Assembly: GCF_029893585.1 (NCBI RefSeq)
Contig: NZ_JARXYX010000007.1
Location: forward strand, 186,001 to 250,000
Reading direction: 5' to 3'
From: Streptomyces sp. LBL
GTDB taxonomy: Bacteria > Actinomycetota > Actinomycetes > Streptomycetales > Streptomycetaceae
Length of the DNA stretch: 64,000 nucleotides
Shown piece by piece: positions 23,802-32,107 of this stretch. Numbering within the stretch: the stretch's first letter is position 1; every line of letters starts with the position of its first letter. The notes beneath the pieces were generated by a model. The model saw nothing but the letters and a program-made list of their open reading frames with translations, had not been told where the DNA came from and did no database searches. Position numbers and translations under genes: made by a program.

Positions 23802-25889
23802 CTAGGCGGGTGGCTCGTCGCGGGGTTCGCCGAGGTCATCCAGCAGGGAGGAGATGCGCTCGGCGATCCGCCGGTGGCGTTCGATCTCACGGTCCCAGCC
23901 GCGGCTCTGGGCGTCGGCGATCAGTTGCTGTTCAACGCAGAGGCGTTCGCGCAGCCGAGGCGCGTACTGGGGCGTGGTGACGAACTTCGCGCAACTCAGG
24001 TAGAGGTCGCACTCGCAGGGCCCTTCCTGGGGCAGGCGCAGGCAGCGGCCGAGTTCGAGTTCGGTCTTGTAGAAGTTGGTCTTGAGCCAGTCCAGCGCGT
24101 CCTCGTCGAGTTGCCCGGAGCGCAGGGTGTCGGCGAGGGGGCCGGCGATGGTGGCGCCGGGCTGGAGCACGGCCTGGTAGTCGGCAAGGACGGTGGGGTC
24201 GGAGATGTGCGTGTAGGTCATCGACATGCCGGGGCTCTTGTGGCCGAGGACCTTCATGATGGTCTGGACACGAGCACCCTTCTCTGCGAGTTGGGTGCCC
24301 AGGGTGTGCCGGAACCGGTGGGGGTGGATCGCGGGTTTGCCGACGCCGTTGAGGATGGCCAGCTCTTCGCAGATCACGCGGAGCGGGTGGGCGAAGAGGT
24401 AGTCGGGGCCTGCGATCACGCCGTTGCGCAGGAAGAGGTAGCGCGTCGGGCGTCCGAGGTCGGGGTCGTGGATCCCGCGGTCGGATTGGGCCTGTCGCAG
24501 TGCGGTGAGAGTACGGATGGCCTCGGCGGCTTCCTCGTGGAGTGGGACGGTGCGCTCTTTGAGGGCTTTGCCCGCTGCGAGCCGCAGTCGGGGCGTGCCG
24601 TCGGGGTAGGCGTCGAGGCAGTTGAGGTGGAGTTTGCGGATCTCGGTGCGGCGGGCGCCGCTCCACCGGGCGACCAGCAGCGCGCACCGCTGGAGGGGGC
24701 ACTCGAGGGCCCGGACGCGGTCCATGACCGGGCCGAGCTGGTCGGCAGGAATGAAGCGGGGGACGCGTTCGATGACGCGGGGCATGTCGGCGTGCGTGAT
24801 CAGGGGGCGGGCGGGGACGTCGTCCCATTCGGCGACGGCGGCGTAGCGGAAGAGCACGGCGACGGTGGAGATGATGCCGGCGCGGTAGGCCCGGCTCAGT
24901 GGCTGGTCTGGATGCTTGATCTTGTGCAGCCGGTGGACGGAGTCCATGAAGTCGACCAGGTCGGCCCGGTTGAGCTGGTCGAGGCTGGCAATGTGCGGGC
25001 GTTCGGTGTCCAGCCAGAGGCCGAAGCGGCGCAGCCCGCCGCGGGTGCTGGACATGCTCTCGGGCCGCAGGACCAGGGCGCGTTCGGCCAGAAAGCGTTC
25101 GAAGACGGCGTCGATGCGCGGTTTCCCGCTGAGCCGCGGCAACGGAACCGTCTCCTCCCGGGCGGGCGGTCGGCCGGTGATGCCGGCGTGGAACAGCGCA
25201 AGGCCGGTGCGATAGGCGTTGGTGCCCCACCCGGCCTTCAAGGTGGGACAGCGGTCCTCGCCGACGACCTGGAGCAGGCCGGGGATGCGCTCGCAGTGTC
25301 GGATGGCATGCCGCATTCCCTCGATCTCGTCGCTGGTGAGCGTGTGCAGGTCCGCGTCGCCGCGGTGCATCACCAGCCGGATCAACCCCCAGGGGACGCG
25401 GAATGCCGCGTCATCGCGGACGTGTCCGAGCGCGAGGAGCCGATGCCGCAGGTCCTCGCTCTGGTCACGCAGCGACAGGCCGAGTTGGTCGGCGACGAGG
25501 AACGGTTTGAGCACGCCGATGCCCAGCAGCCAGCCCCAGTCCATGCGCAGACGGCCGGTGAGCGCGAGGTAGGTCAGGTAGTGGCGGGCGTTGAAGTTGA
25601 TCCATGCCGTGGCCGTGTCAAAGCCGGGTTCGGGGGCGCGGCGCCGGTTCTGGCCCTCGCCGTTGCGCCAGCCGAGCCGGACTCGGAGCGGCAACGCGAA
25701 CCAGGAGGGCAGGTCCGGGTAGGTGCGGACGAAGCGCAGTCGGAAGTTGGCGTGCTTGCGGCGCCATGGAGCGGTGATTGGCAGTGCGTCGGTGAACGCC
25801 GCGTACTCCGCTTCTGCGCAGTGCCTGGGGACCGTGTCGGCGGAGGTGAAGGGCGATGACGCCGCTCGCAATGGGGCGTTCGTGCTCAC
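23802..25889 (-). CDS. TnpB-like large tyrosine recombinase of Tn554 type
   Basis: 695 aa, start overlapping the upstream recombinase stop by 4 bp (ATGA). The first 250 residues are specific to the TnpB family of Tn554. The catalytic domain follows, with the recombinase tetrad visible as GARRTEI (Arg), HPHRFRHTLGT (His-x-x-Arg) and GHKSPGMSMTYTHI (His and Tyr nucleophile). The tail has CLRLPQEGPCECDLYLSC, a Cys cluster probably binding zinc, as in TnpB. It cuts and joins the element ends with its partner. Not to be confused with the RNA-guided TnpB of IS605. Confidence 0.87.
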   Translation of the reverse strand: MSTNAPLRAASSPFTSADTVPRHCAEAEYAAFTDALPITAPWRRKHANFRLRFVRTYPDLPSWFALPLRVRLGWRNGEGQNRRRAPEPGFDTATAWINFNARHYLTYLALTGRLRMDWGWLLGIGVLKPFLVADQLGLSLRDQSEDLRHRLLALGHVRDDAAFRVPWGLIRLVMHRGDADLHTLTSDEIEGMRHAIRHCERIPGLLQVVGEDRCPTLKAGWGTNAYRTGLALFHAGITGRPPAREETVPLPRLSGKPRIDAVFERFLAERALVLRPESMSSTRGGLRRFGLWLDTERPHIASLDQLNRADLVDFMDSVHRLHKIKHPDQPLSRAYRAGIISTVAVLFRYAAVAEWDDVPARPLITHADMPRVIERVPRFIPADQLGPVMDRVRALECPLQRCALLVARWSGARRTEIRKLHLNCLDAYPDGTPRLRLAAGKALKERTVPLHEEAAEAIRTLTALRQAQSDRGIHDPDLGRPTRYLFLRNGVIAGPDYLFAHPLRVICEELAILNGVGKPAIHPHRFRHTLGTQLAEKGARVQTIMKVLGHKSPGMSMTYTHISDPTVLADYQAVLQPGATIAGPLADTLRSGQLDEDALDWLKTNFYKTELELGRCLRLPQEGPCECDLYLSCAKFVTTPQYAPRLRERLCVEQQLIADAQSRGWDREIERHRRIAERISSLLDDLGEPRDEPPA

Positions 25890-27037
25890 GTGTCCTGCTC
25901 TCCGATCGCCTGTCGGTAGTCCTTGACGACCTCCGGATCGCTGACCCGGGTGTAGACCTTCATCGAGTCCGGCGTCGCGTGCCCGAGCCGCGTCATCAGC
26001 GTCAGCTCCCGCATGCCGCCCTCGAACATCCTGGTGGCGTGGGTGTGCCGCAGGCTGTGCGGCGTCAGCCAGGCATCACGCACTTCGGCCCGCTGTGCGG
26101 CCCGGGCGAACATCCGCACCAGCGCGTCGTAGCCCAGCGGTTCGCCCCGACGCTTGCCCCGGCCCCCGACGAGAAAGACCCAGGGGCTGTCCAGATCAGA
26201 CGGCCGCTCACGCATCACGTAGGCGTTCAGGGCTGCCAGGGCCCGCCCTTCGTGAAGGTCGACCACACGGTCCCGGCGGGACTTCTGCTGCACTCCGCGC
26301 GGGTGGTCGAACCGCTTGCGGACCGTCACCCGGCGCTGGCCGTAGGAGATGTCCTCCAACTGCAGCCCCAGGACTTCGCCCGGCCGCAGTCCGCCTTCCC
26401 ACATCAGCTCCAACAGCGCCAGGTCCCGGCGGGTCCGAAGCTCATCGACCAGAGCCCGGTAGACACCGTCCGGCATCGGACGCGGTACCGGCTCCACGGT
26501 TTTGACCCGCAGCACCCTGCGAACCGGCTGCTGCCGGTGGGCGTTCATCAACGGCGGCCGGTACCGGTCCGGCACGCGGGCCGCCGCCTGGTCGACCTTC
26601 TTGACGATCGGGTTGTCCCGGCCGGCGTACTTCTCGCTGGCGATCAGGAACTCGTAGAACGAGGACACCGCGGCCAGGACCCGGTTGCAGGTCTTCGCCG
26701 ACAGCACCCGCCCCTCGCGCGTCGCGATGCCGAGCTCCAGCCGCTGAGCACGCCGCGAGGACGACGCCAGCCGCAGCCACTCCAGGAACTCCACAGCTCG
26801 GGCCGGCGTGAACCCGCCCGCCCCGATCCCGCGTTCCTCGCAGAACACGTAGAGCTTTTGCAGATCGTGAGCGTAAGCCCGAACGGTGTTCGGCGAGTAC
26901 GCCCGCACCGTCAACAACCTCAAAAACTCATCGACTTCAATCACCGGCTCGCCGGACGCGTCGACCAACCGCACCTGGGGCTGGCCAGCTGCCGCATCGG
27001 GCACCTTCACCACTCGCACGTCCGGAACCCTACGCAC
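25886..27037 (-). CDS. TnpA-like tyrosine recombinase of Tn554 type
   Basis: 383 aa. SAM-like N-terminal core-binding domain (residues 35-150: EFLRLLTVRAYSPNTVRAYAHDLQKL) and C-terminal catalytic domain with GGLRPGEVLGL (Arg), HSLRHTHAT (His-x-x-Arg) and GHATPDSMKVYTRV (His and Tyr). It is first in the element operon and reads toward the TnpB-like gene. The start is 48 bp inside the right end. Tn554 TnpA is 361 aa, TnpB 630, similar to the pair here. Confidence 0.87.
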   Translation of the reverse strand: MRRVPDVRVVKVPDAAAGQPQVRLVDASGEPVIEVDEFLRLLTVRAYSPNTVRAYAHDLQKLYVFCEERGIGAGGFTPARAVEFLEWLRLASSSRRAQRLELGIATREGRVLSAKTCNRVLAAVSSFYEFLIASEKYAGRDNPIVKKVDQAAARVPDRYRPPLMNAHRQQPVRRVLRVKTVEPVPRPMPDGVYRALVDELRTRRDLALLELMWEGGLRPGEVLGLQLEDISYGQRRVTVRKRFDHPRGVQQKSRRDRVVDLHEGRALAALNAYVMRERPSDLDSPWVFLVGGRGKRRGEPLGYDALVRMFARAAQRAEVRDAWLTPHSLRHTHATRMFEGGMRELTLMTRLGHATPDSMKVYTRVSDPEVVKDYRQAIGEQDT

Positions 27038-27073
27038 GCGGCTCCGTGCACACAGTCACCTACAAGGTGGAAC

Positions 27074-27084
27074 TGTCCAGATAA
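27074..27084 (-). repeat. right inverted terminal repeat of the element
   Basis: TGTCCAGATAA, 2 bp before the resumption of the interrupted methyltransferase frame (TTCGTGTTCACC at 27086). Confidence 0.85.
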
Positions 27085-27085
27085 C

Positions 27086-28033
27086 TTCGTGTTCACCCTG
27101 ACCAGCGTGCGCCGCCCCAACCTGGCGCCACGCCCGCTGGCCTGCTGCATGTCGTGCGGCAGGGACGTGAAGGCAAGGCAGAGCTGGCGCGACCCGAAGG
27201 CCAAGGTCGGCAAGTACCGTGCCCAGTACGACTACCGGTGCCCGAACACCAGCTGCGGGCATGCCCTGGTCGAGCCGTATGTGCGTCCGGCCTCGGACAT
27301 CATCCTGTGGGACGACATCGGCACCCGCATCGGCGACCGCGACAAGCCGCTCGTCGAGAACACGATGCGGCGTATCGAAGCAGGCCGGGCCAAGTACCCC
27401 TACCAGCCGAGCGTCATCACCCTCACACACGGCAAGGACGGCACGGACCGAGCCTTCGTCCCCTTCGAGAGGCCGCTCCCGGTCCGCACCACCAAGATCG
27501 GCGAAGCCCTCCTGGTGCCGGTGGGCGGCTCGTGGAACGACAGCGCGTACCCCGCCGACGGACCGATACGTACGCGGACCACGCGGGAGAGCGAGGCTCT
27601 GGTCACGGTCGACCCGGCGCCGTTCATCGTGGAGTACCGCAACAACTGCGACGCCTCGCCCGTGACCGAGCCGCTCAGCACCCTGGCCACGGCCCGCCAC
27701 CACGGCCTAGTCGTCCCAGGCGGCGTCGTCCCGGCCCGAATCCGCAACACCCTGGTCATCCCCTATCGCAGGGGCAACACGCCCAAGAACGCCGGCGAGC
27801 CCCTACACACCCTGTCCACCCGCGACTCGGCCGCCCTCGTGCACAACGCGCCAGCGATCGAGGACTGCTACTTCCGCATGATCAAGCCGCGCGAGCATCT
27901 GTCGGCCCAACGCTTCCCCGACACCTTCGAGCCCGTCGGCAACCAGGCCGAACAGACCCAGCAGGCCGGTAACGCCGTGAGCGTCAACGTCGCCCGCTTC
28001 TTCGGCGAACGCCTCATGCCGGTCCTGACCTGA
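27086..28033 (+). pseudogene. DNA cytosine-5 methyltransferase, 3' part
   Basis: About 315 codons in frame with the 5' part once the element is removed: FVFTLTSVRRPNLAPRP, a zinc-ribbon-like insert (CMSCGRDVKARQSW ... CPNTSC), a target-recognition region, and the final motif X GNAVSVNVARFFGERL. 'NPPxxTx' style repeats (EPLSTLATARHHG, EPLHTLSTRDSAAL) are typical of actinophage C5 methylases. It has no own start behind the element end. It probably is not translated unless the element excises. Confidence 0.83.
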
Positions 28034-28060
28034 CCCCCAGAAGAAGAGGAGAACACCGCT

Positions 28061-28786
28061 ATGACCCCTGCCATATCCGATCCGCTGGACGTCCTCGCCC
28101 AGCAGCGTGAACAGCTCGATATCGAGCGTCGCCGCATCCAGAAGGCGCACTGCCTGGCCGTGCTCGACCACATCTCGGCAAAGGTCCGCCGTGGCTGCCC
28201 CGAGGCGGAATACGTCGGCTTCGCCTACCACGGCAAGACGCGTGAACTGGACCTCCTCGGCGTGCTCGGCGAGCAGACCAGCCCGCTCAGCGGCTTGCCC
28301 TGGCTGTGGGAGAAGAGCGACGAGGAGCATCGCCTCGCCGAGCTCGCCGTAGAGATCGAAGTCGATGTCCAGACCGCCCTGGAACCCTTCGACTCTCCGG
28401 CCTGGGCCACCGTGCGACGCAACTCCGCGAACGACGGAAACCTCTGGCTGGTCGAGCTGCCTCCGCCCGACCGGGCAGCGCGCATTGCCGAGCTGGTGCG
28501 CGAGCACCACCCGGAGGCCACCGCCATCGTCGTGGACGGCCGCAGCGCCGGGGGCCGAGTCATCGCAGTGATAGAGGGCGCCTCCCATGAGGGCACCGAC
28601 AACCTTGCACGGCGGCGCTGGACACGCGAGTGCGACGACGCCCTGACCCGCCTGGTCGCACAGGTCTTCGCGCTACCGGCACTGGCAGACCGCCATCTCT
28701 TGCCGCCCAACGGTCGCTACACCCACCCCGACGGCGGCACCCCCAGCGACCGCGTGCGCCTGATGCCGCTGCCGCTAACCCCATAG
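28061..28786 (+). CDS. phage protein of unknown function (241 aa)
   Basis: 241 aa, ATG start with AAGAGGAG 9 bp upstream. Residues 10-55 are a charged helix (LAQQREQLDIERRRIQKAHC); the rest alternates strands and helices, with 'YVGFAYHGKTRELDLLGVL' near residue 50. It lies between the methyltransferase and the WhiB-like gene and probably shares their transcript. No domain recognised. Confidence 0.5.
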   Translation: MTPAISDPLDVLAQQREQLDIERRRIQKAHCLAVLDHISAKVRRGCPEAEYVGFAYHGKTRELDLLGVLGEQTSPLSGLPWLWEKSDEEHRLAELAVEIEVDVQTALEPFDSPAWATVRRNSANDGNLWLVELPPPDRAARIAELVREHHPEATAIVVDGRSAGGRVIAVIEGASHEGTDNLARRRWTRECDDALTRLVAQVFALPALADRHLLPPNGRYTHPDGGTPSDRVRLMPLPLTP

Positions 28787-28802
28787 CCGTCACGGAGATC
28801 GG

Positions 28803-29210
28803 ATGAGCGGCCCTGGGCGGGTCAGCGAGGCGCCGTGCGCCGGGGACGGGCGCTTCACCCCCGACGACGCGACTGCGGACTCACTCAGCAGGCCGGAGAT
28901 GCGCAAACTGCTGGCCGTTTGCCAGGAGTGTCCCTTCCGGGCGCAGTGCATCGCCCTGGTCAAGCCGCGTGGCTCCCTGTTCGACGGGATCTGCGGCGGG
29001 CGGCTGTGGCTTCGAGGCGAGGTCAGGGCCACCTGCGAGGGCGCCCACCCCGGCGAGCTCCGGGAAGGCGCTGCGTCTATCACTCACGGCACTCCGGCAG
29101 GGGCTCGCGCCCACAACCGACGCGGTGAACCGGCCTGCTCCCTGTGCCGGGAGGCCGGACGGCTTGACCAGGCGCGCCGACGCGAGCGCAAGCGTGCCTC
29201 CGGCCCGTAA
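28803..29210 (+). CDS. WhiB-like iron-sulfur regulatory protein
   Basis: 135 aa, ATG start. The four Cys of a WhiB [4Fe-4S] site are C12 and then C40, C43 and C49 in CQECPFRAQC, followed by the turn motif as FDGICGGR (family consensus GVWGG). Actinophages often carry such genes; the TM4 WhiB copy represses host whiB2 and blocks superinfection. The C-terminal half is Arg-rich with one extra CSLC motif. It bound a sigma factor or promoter in known homologues. Role here is inferred from the family. Confidence 0.82.
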   Translation: MSGPGRVSEAPCAGDGRFTPDDATADSLSRPEMRKLLAVCQECPFRAQCIALVKPRGSLFDGICGGRLWLRGEVRATCEGAHPGELREGAASITHGTPAGARAHNRRGEPACSLCREAGRLDQARRRERKRASGP

Positions 29211-29227
29211 GTACCCCTTTCAACCCC

Positions 29228-29238
29228 CTTCTTGGAGA
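29228..29238 (+). promoter_or_regulatory. start-associated box CTTCTTGGAGA
   Basis: Variant of the CCTCTTGGAGA box; lies 11 bp before the ATG at 29250. No clear hairpin precedes it. Confidence 0.5.
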
Positions 29239-29249
29239 GACAGAGAGAC

Positions 29250-30047
29250 ATGTTCACGATCAAGGCGGATGCCCTGTCCGCCATCCTCGACAAGGTCGCA
29301 CCGCACCACCTCAAGGCGCGCGACACCGACGGCCTGGACGTGGTCGTCCTCGACTGCACCCGCAACCGACTCCACGCCGTCGGCGCCGGAGCACGCACGA
29401 TCGCCGTAGCCCGCACACCGATCGAGAACACCGCGCAATGGACGGCCCCCATCGACTACGACGAGGCCATCGCGCTGCGCGCCTGGCTGGACACCTCCGA
29501 CCACGTCCATGTGGAGCACACCCTCGACAGAGGCCGCCCGCTGCTGCGCTTCATCGAGGGCCCAGCGCAGATCACCATGCCCGTCGCCACCGACGCGCCC
29601 GAGCTGCCCTGGCGGGACATCGTGCGTCTGGAGGCGCACCCGCCGCTTGCTGAGCCGCGCGTTGTACAGATCAGCTCCGAGGATCTCGCCCTGTGGGAGG
29701 CGGCGGGCCAGGACATCGAGATCTGGGCCGCAGCCGGGGCGGCGGCGTTCATCGTCACCTCGGGCCCTGATTTCATCGGCGTGCAACTGCCCCAGCTCGA
29801 AGCGCCGGACGGGAACCCGCTGGACGGCTGGACTGCGTCCCTGCGCACGCGGTGGTTCCTGCACGAGGGACTGCCCTACGAAGTGGGGGTCGGCTACGCG
29901 GACCGTTGGGGGATGGTGTGGCGCATCGTCGCCCGTCCCGCGCCGGGGCAGGAGCCGACGGCCGTCTCTGCCGACCCGTCCGCCGCCGCACTGCCGCTAT
30001 CGGTGGTACTCAATGCCGGCGGTCCCCTCCTGCGCGTCTCTGCCTGA
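29250..30047 (+). CDS. sliding-clamp-like (DnaN beta-fold) phage protein
   Basis: 265 aa, ATG start. The N-terminus 'FTIKADALSAILDKVAPHHL' with 'LDVVVLDCTRNRLHAVGAGARTIAVARTPI' has the strand-helix rhythm of a DNA polymerase III beta-clamp domain, and two further units of similar build follow (about 90-170 and 170-260). It is shorter than bacterial DnaN (about 375 aa). If right, it would be a phage processivity factor or decoy. The assignment is by pattern only. Confidence 0.4.
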   Translation: MFTIKADALSAILDKVAPHHLKARDTDGLDVVVLDCTRNRLHAVGAGARTIAVARTPIENTAQWTAPIDYDEAIALRAWLDTSDHVHVEHTLDRGRPLLRFIEGPAQITMPVATDAPELPWRDIVRLEAHPPLAEPRVVQISSEDLALWEAAGQDIEIWAAAGAAAFIVTSGPDFIGVQLPQLEAPDGNPLDGWTASLRTRWFLHEGLPYEVGVGYADRWGMVWRIVARPAPGQEPTAVSADPSAAALPLSVVLNAGGPLLRVSA

Positions 30048-30058
30048 TCTTGATCCCG

Positions 30059-30070
30059 AGATAGGTGACA
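30059..30070 (+). promoter_or_regulatory. repeated box AGATAGGTGACA, copy 3
   Basis: Third identical 12-bp box, 180 bp upstream of the HU-like gene. A TTGATC lies 7 bp upstream. Confidence 0.5.
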
Positions 30071-30253
30071 CTTGTGAAACTGATAGAGAAGACCTCGGCG
30101 AATGAGTGCACTGCGCTCAATGCAACCGCCCTGGAAGGCGATCCAGGCTTCGGCCTCCATGTCCTCCCCATCGCATGGCGCGCCCTCCCCACCCACACCC
30201 ACCCCACACCCCAACTGTCCAGTTCTGTATGCGAAGTGAAGGGAAACCAGTGA
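30065..30253 (+). CDS. doubtful small ORF upstream of the HU-like gene
   Basis: 62 codons from a GTG inside the repeated AGATAGGTGACA box, ending 4 bp into the HU-like gene. No RBS and no recognisable domain. It might be a leader peptide coupling translation to the HU gene, or simply open sequence in the leader. I list it only because the overlap is clean. Confidence 0.2.
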   Translation: MTLVKLIEKTSANECTALNATALEGDPGFGLHVLPIAWRALPTHTHPTPQLSSSVCEVKGNQ

Positions 30254-30582
30254 ACAAGGCCCAGCTCATCCAGGCCGTCGCCGCCAAGGGTGGCCGCCAG
30301 CTCTCGCCGACCGAAGCCGTGGAGATCGTTCTCGACGTCTTGGTGCGCGCTGTCGTCGCGGGCGACCCCGTCTCCGTCACCGGCTTCGGCTCCCTCGCCC
30401 CCCGGCACCGTCCGGCACGCAAGGCACACAACCCGCAGACGGGCGCCAAGGTGACGGTCGCCGCCTCCCGCGTCGTGAAGTTCCGCCCTGGCGCACGGTT
30501 CCAGGACCTGTTGGCGCAACGCCGGCCGATGCCCGAGTCCGGCAACTGCATCCAGAAGGCCCCCAAGACGCCCCGCCCGTAA
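30250..30582 (+). CDS. HU-family DNA-binding protein
   Basis: 110 aa, GTG start with AAGGGAA upstream. 'MNKAQLIQAVAAKGGRQLSPTEAVEIVLDVLVRAVVAGDPVSVTGFGSLAPR' is the HU dimer core, followed by the DNA-gripping arm 'RPARKAHNPQTGAKVTVAASRVVKFRPGARF'. Histone-like proteins bend and compact DNA and help recombination and initiation. A prophage copy probably works with the iteron origin or with integration. The last 20 residues are a short extra tail. Confidence 0.88.
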   Translation: MNKAQLIQAVAAKGGRQLSPTEAVEIVLDVLVRAVVAGDPVSVTGFGSLAPRHRPARKAHNPQTGAKVTVAASRVVKFRPGARFQDLLAQRRPMPESGNCIQKAPKTPRP

Positions 30583-30644
30583 CCCTGCACACCAGGTCGC
30601 CGTCCCGGTATGCGCCGTGGCGGCGACCGCCCGAAGGACACACG

Positions 30645-31238
30645 ATGAACCACCCCGTGGGAACCGAGATAGAAGCCACCGCCCAGTGGCTGGAGGAACA
30701 CGCTGCCAGCGGTGCGGCCAACGTCCTGCGTCGCGTCGCCCGCCAGCGCGACCAGGCGCGTGACCGGGAGGACTACACGGTGGACCGAGCGCACCGTTAC
30801 CGCCTGGCGTGGCGCTCCGCACGCCGGCGCGCCGGGCGCCACGCGGCCGGGGTCACCGAACTGTCGCGACAGCTGGCCGAGTTGGAGTACCTGTTCAACG
30901 GGCAGGCGCGGCCGTCGGCTCAGCCCGTGCAGGAGGTCTACCGCGAGAACGCCCTGATGCGCATCGACCTGGCGCGCTTCCAGAACCTGGTCGAGCGCGC
31001 GGGCTGGATGCCCGATTCCGAGCCGCGGCGCCTGTGGCGGTGGCGTAACGGCTGGTGGGAACTGGCCTACCGCAAGAGGAACCCGAAGGACGGCTACCCC
31101 GACTCCGGGTGGTACCTGTGGGGGCCAGTCGAAGGCTGCTTCGGCGAGTGGACGGCCCGGCAGAAGGCCGACGCCACCATCGACGCCGACCGGTTGATCA
31201 CCGAGCACCTCACCGTCCAGGCAGAAGCCGAGCGGTGA
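30645..31238 (+). CDS. phage protein of unknown function (197 aa)
   Basis: 197 aa, ATG start after a GGTCGCC ... GGCGACC inverted repeat. Long charged helix (residues 10-90, LRRVARQRDQARDREDYTVD ...), then a Trp-rich segment (LWRWRNGWWELAYRKRNP). It overlaps the resolvase gene by 4 bp (GTGA) and so is coupled to it. No domain recognised. Confidence 0.5.
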   Translation: MNHPVGTEIEATAQWLEEHAASGAANVLRRVARQRDQARDREDYTVDRAHRYRLAWRSARRRAGRHAAGVTELSRQLAELEYLFNGQARPSAQPVQEVYRENALMRIDLARFQNLVERAGWMPDSEPRRLWRWRNGWWELAYRKRNPKDGYPDSGWYLWGPVEGCFGEWTARQKADATIDADRLITEHLTVQAEAER

Positions 31239-31885
31239 AGACCCAGCCCCAGAGCGCGCCCGTCACGCTGCCCAGCGTGCAGGCCACGGGGGAGTGGCAG
31301 CCGCGCGTCATCGGCCTCGACCTGTCCCTGACCTCGACCGGGATCGCCGGAACGGACTGGGCGCTGGCGGCCCGGCCCGGCCGACGGCGCAGCCGCGAGC
31401 GGCTGGACTGGCTCCTCGCGGCTATCGCGGTGAGCGTGAAGGACGGCACCAACCTGGTAGTCGTCGAAGGCGCCGCGTACGCGCAGGGCGGGCAGGCCGG
31501 GCACCACGAACTGGCGGGTCTGTGGTGGCTGGTGACGCAGTACCTGTGGCGCCAGCGCATCCCGTACGCCGTGGCCAACCCGCACCACCGCACGATCTAC
31601 GCGACCGGGCGGGCGAACCCGGCCCAGCACGTTCCCCGCAAGGAGCGGTCCCGAGTGGCCTAGGGAATGGTGCGCAACGTGGTCGTGGCGCGGTACGGCG
31701 TCGAGTGCGACGGGCCGGGGCGCTACGACCAGGCCGACGCCACGATCCTCGCCGCGATGGGCCTCGACTGGCTCGGCTACCCCACGGTGCCGGTACCGGA
31801 CACCCACCGGCGGGCCCTGGAAGCCGTGCAGTGGCCAGACCTAATCCCAATATCAGGAATTAGGGAATTGAATTGCGGAAAATAA
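31235..31885 (+). pseudogene. RuvC-like Holliday junction resolvase, broken by an amber codon
   Basis: GTG start overlapping the previous gene. The frame reads a RuvC-fold resolvase: VIGLDLSLTSTGIAG (metal Asp 29), LVVVEGAAYA (Glu 78), then codon 143 is TAG (31661-31663). The same frame continues after it as MVRNVVVARYGVECDGPGRYDQADATILAAMGLDWLGYP, which holds the last acidic residues (DQADA). The codon before the stop is GCC and the next GGA; a Lys codon AAG there would give VAKGMVRN, usual for the family. So a single base change has probably removed the catalytic C-terminus, unless the amber is suppressed. Confidence 0.8.
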
Positions 31886-31908
31886 ATGCGAATTCAGAGG
31901 GGTGGATA

Positions 31909-31936
31909 TTGATTTTGGGGTATTTGCCATTAAGAT
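31909..31936 (+). promoter_or_regulatory. early promoter 3 (TTGATT-16-TAAGAT) in an AT-rich island
   Basis: The stretch 31855-31980 is far more AT-rich than anything nearby and holds TAAGATATAA, matching the other two early promoters. It drives the cysteine-rich peptide and probably the genes after it. Confidence 0.65.
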
Positions 31937-31983
31937 ATAACTAAGGAATTCGGGAAACATTCGAATTGCAAAGGGGACTGGGA

Positions 31984-32082
31984 ATGCGAATCCAGAACAA
32001 CGGCTGCGGCTGCGAGTGCAACCGGCCCGGCGGCTTCTGCGGAGGCTGCGGCCACGCCGGATGCGGCGGCCGACGCCGTTAG
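31984..32082 (+). CDS. 32-aa cysteine-rich peptide
   Basis: ATG start, with AAAGGGG 9 bp upstream and the AT-rich promoter 48 bp upstream. The peptide begins MRIQNNGCGCECNRPGG and ends FCGGCGHAGCGGRRR; Cys at positions 8, 10, 12, 19, 22 and 27 and one His. The CxCxC ... CxxC pattern could hold a metal or form a tight disulfide knot. The strong promoter and RBS in front of so short a frame argue for a real, highly expressed product. It is too short for common gene finders. Function unknown. Confidence 0.5.
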   Translation: MRIQNNGCGCECNRPGGFCGGCGHAGCGGRRR

Positions 32083-32107
32083 CCACCCAGACCCCGAGCT
32101 CACACCG

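Larger units (their letters stand above)
22530..27085 (-). mobile_element. Tn554-like tyrosine-recombinase element with NADAR cargo
   Basis: 4556 bp. Ends: perfect 11-bp inverted repeat TTATCTGGACA (22535-22545) and TGTCCAGATAA (27074-27084). No target duplication is needed to rebuild the interrupted gene in frame. It carries two overlapping recombinase genes with the Tn554 TnpA/TnpB order and sizes, and a third co-directional gene of the NADAR family where Tn554 has tnpC. Tn554 elements move site-specifically without target duplication, which fits. The clean junctions suggest a recent insertion. Confidence 0.8.

Noticed and set aside
21840..25859. A 1339-codon plus-strand frame running from the methyltransferase through the mobile element
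   Set aside because: After 22540 it is antisense to the NADAR and recombinase genes and has no family content; only the first part is the methyltransferase.
25856..28033. A 725-codon plus-strand frame ending with the methyltransferase 3' part
   Set aside because: The first 400 codons are antisense to the TnpA-like recombinase; the real content begins at 27086.
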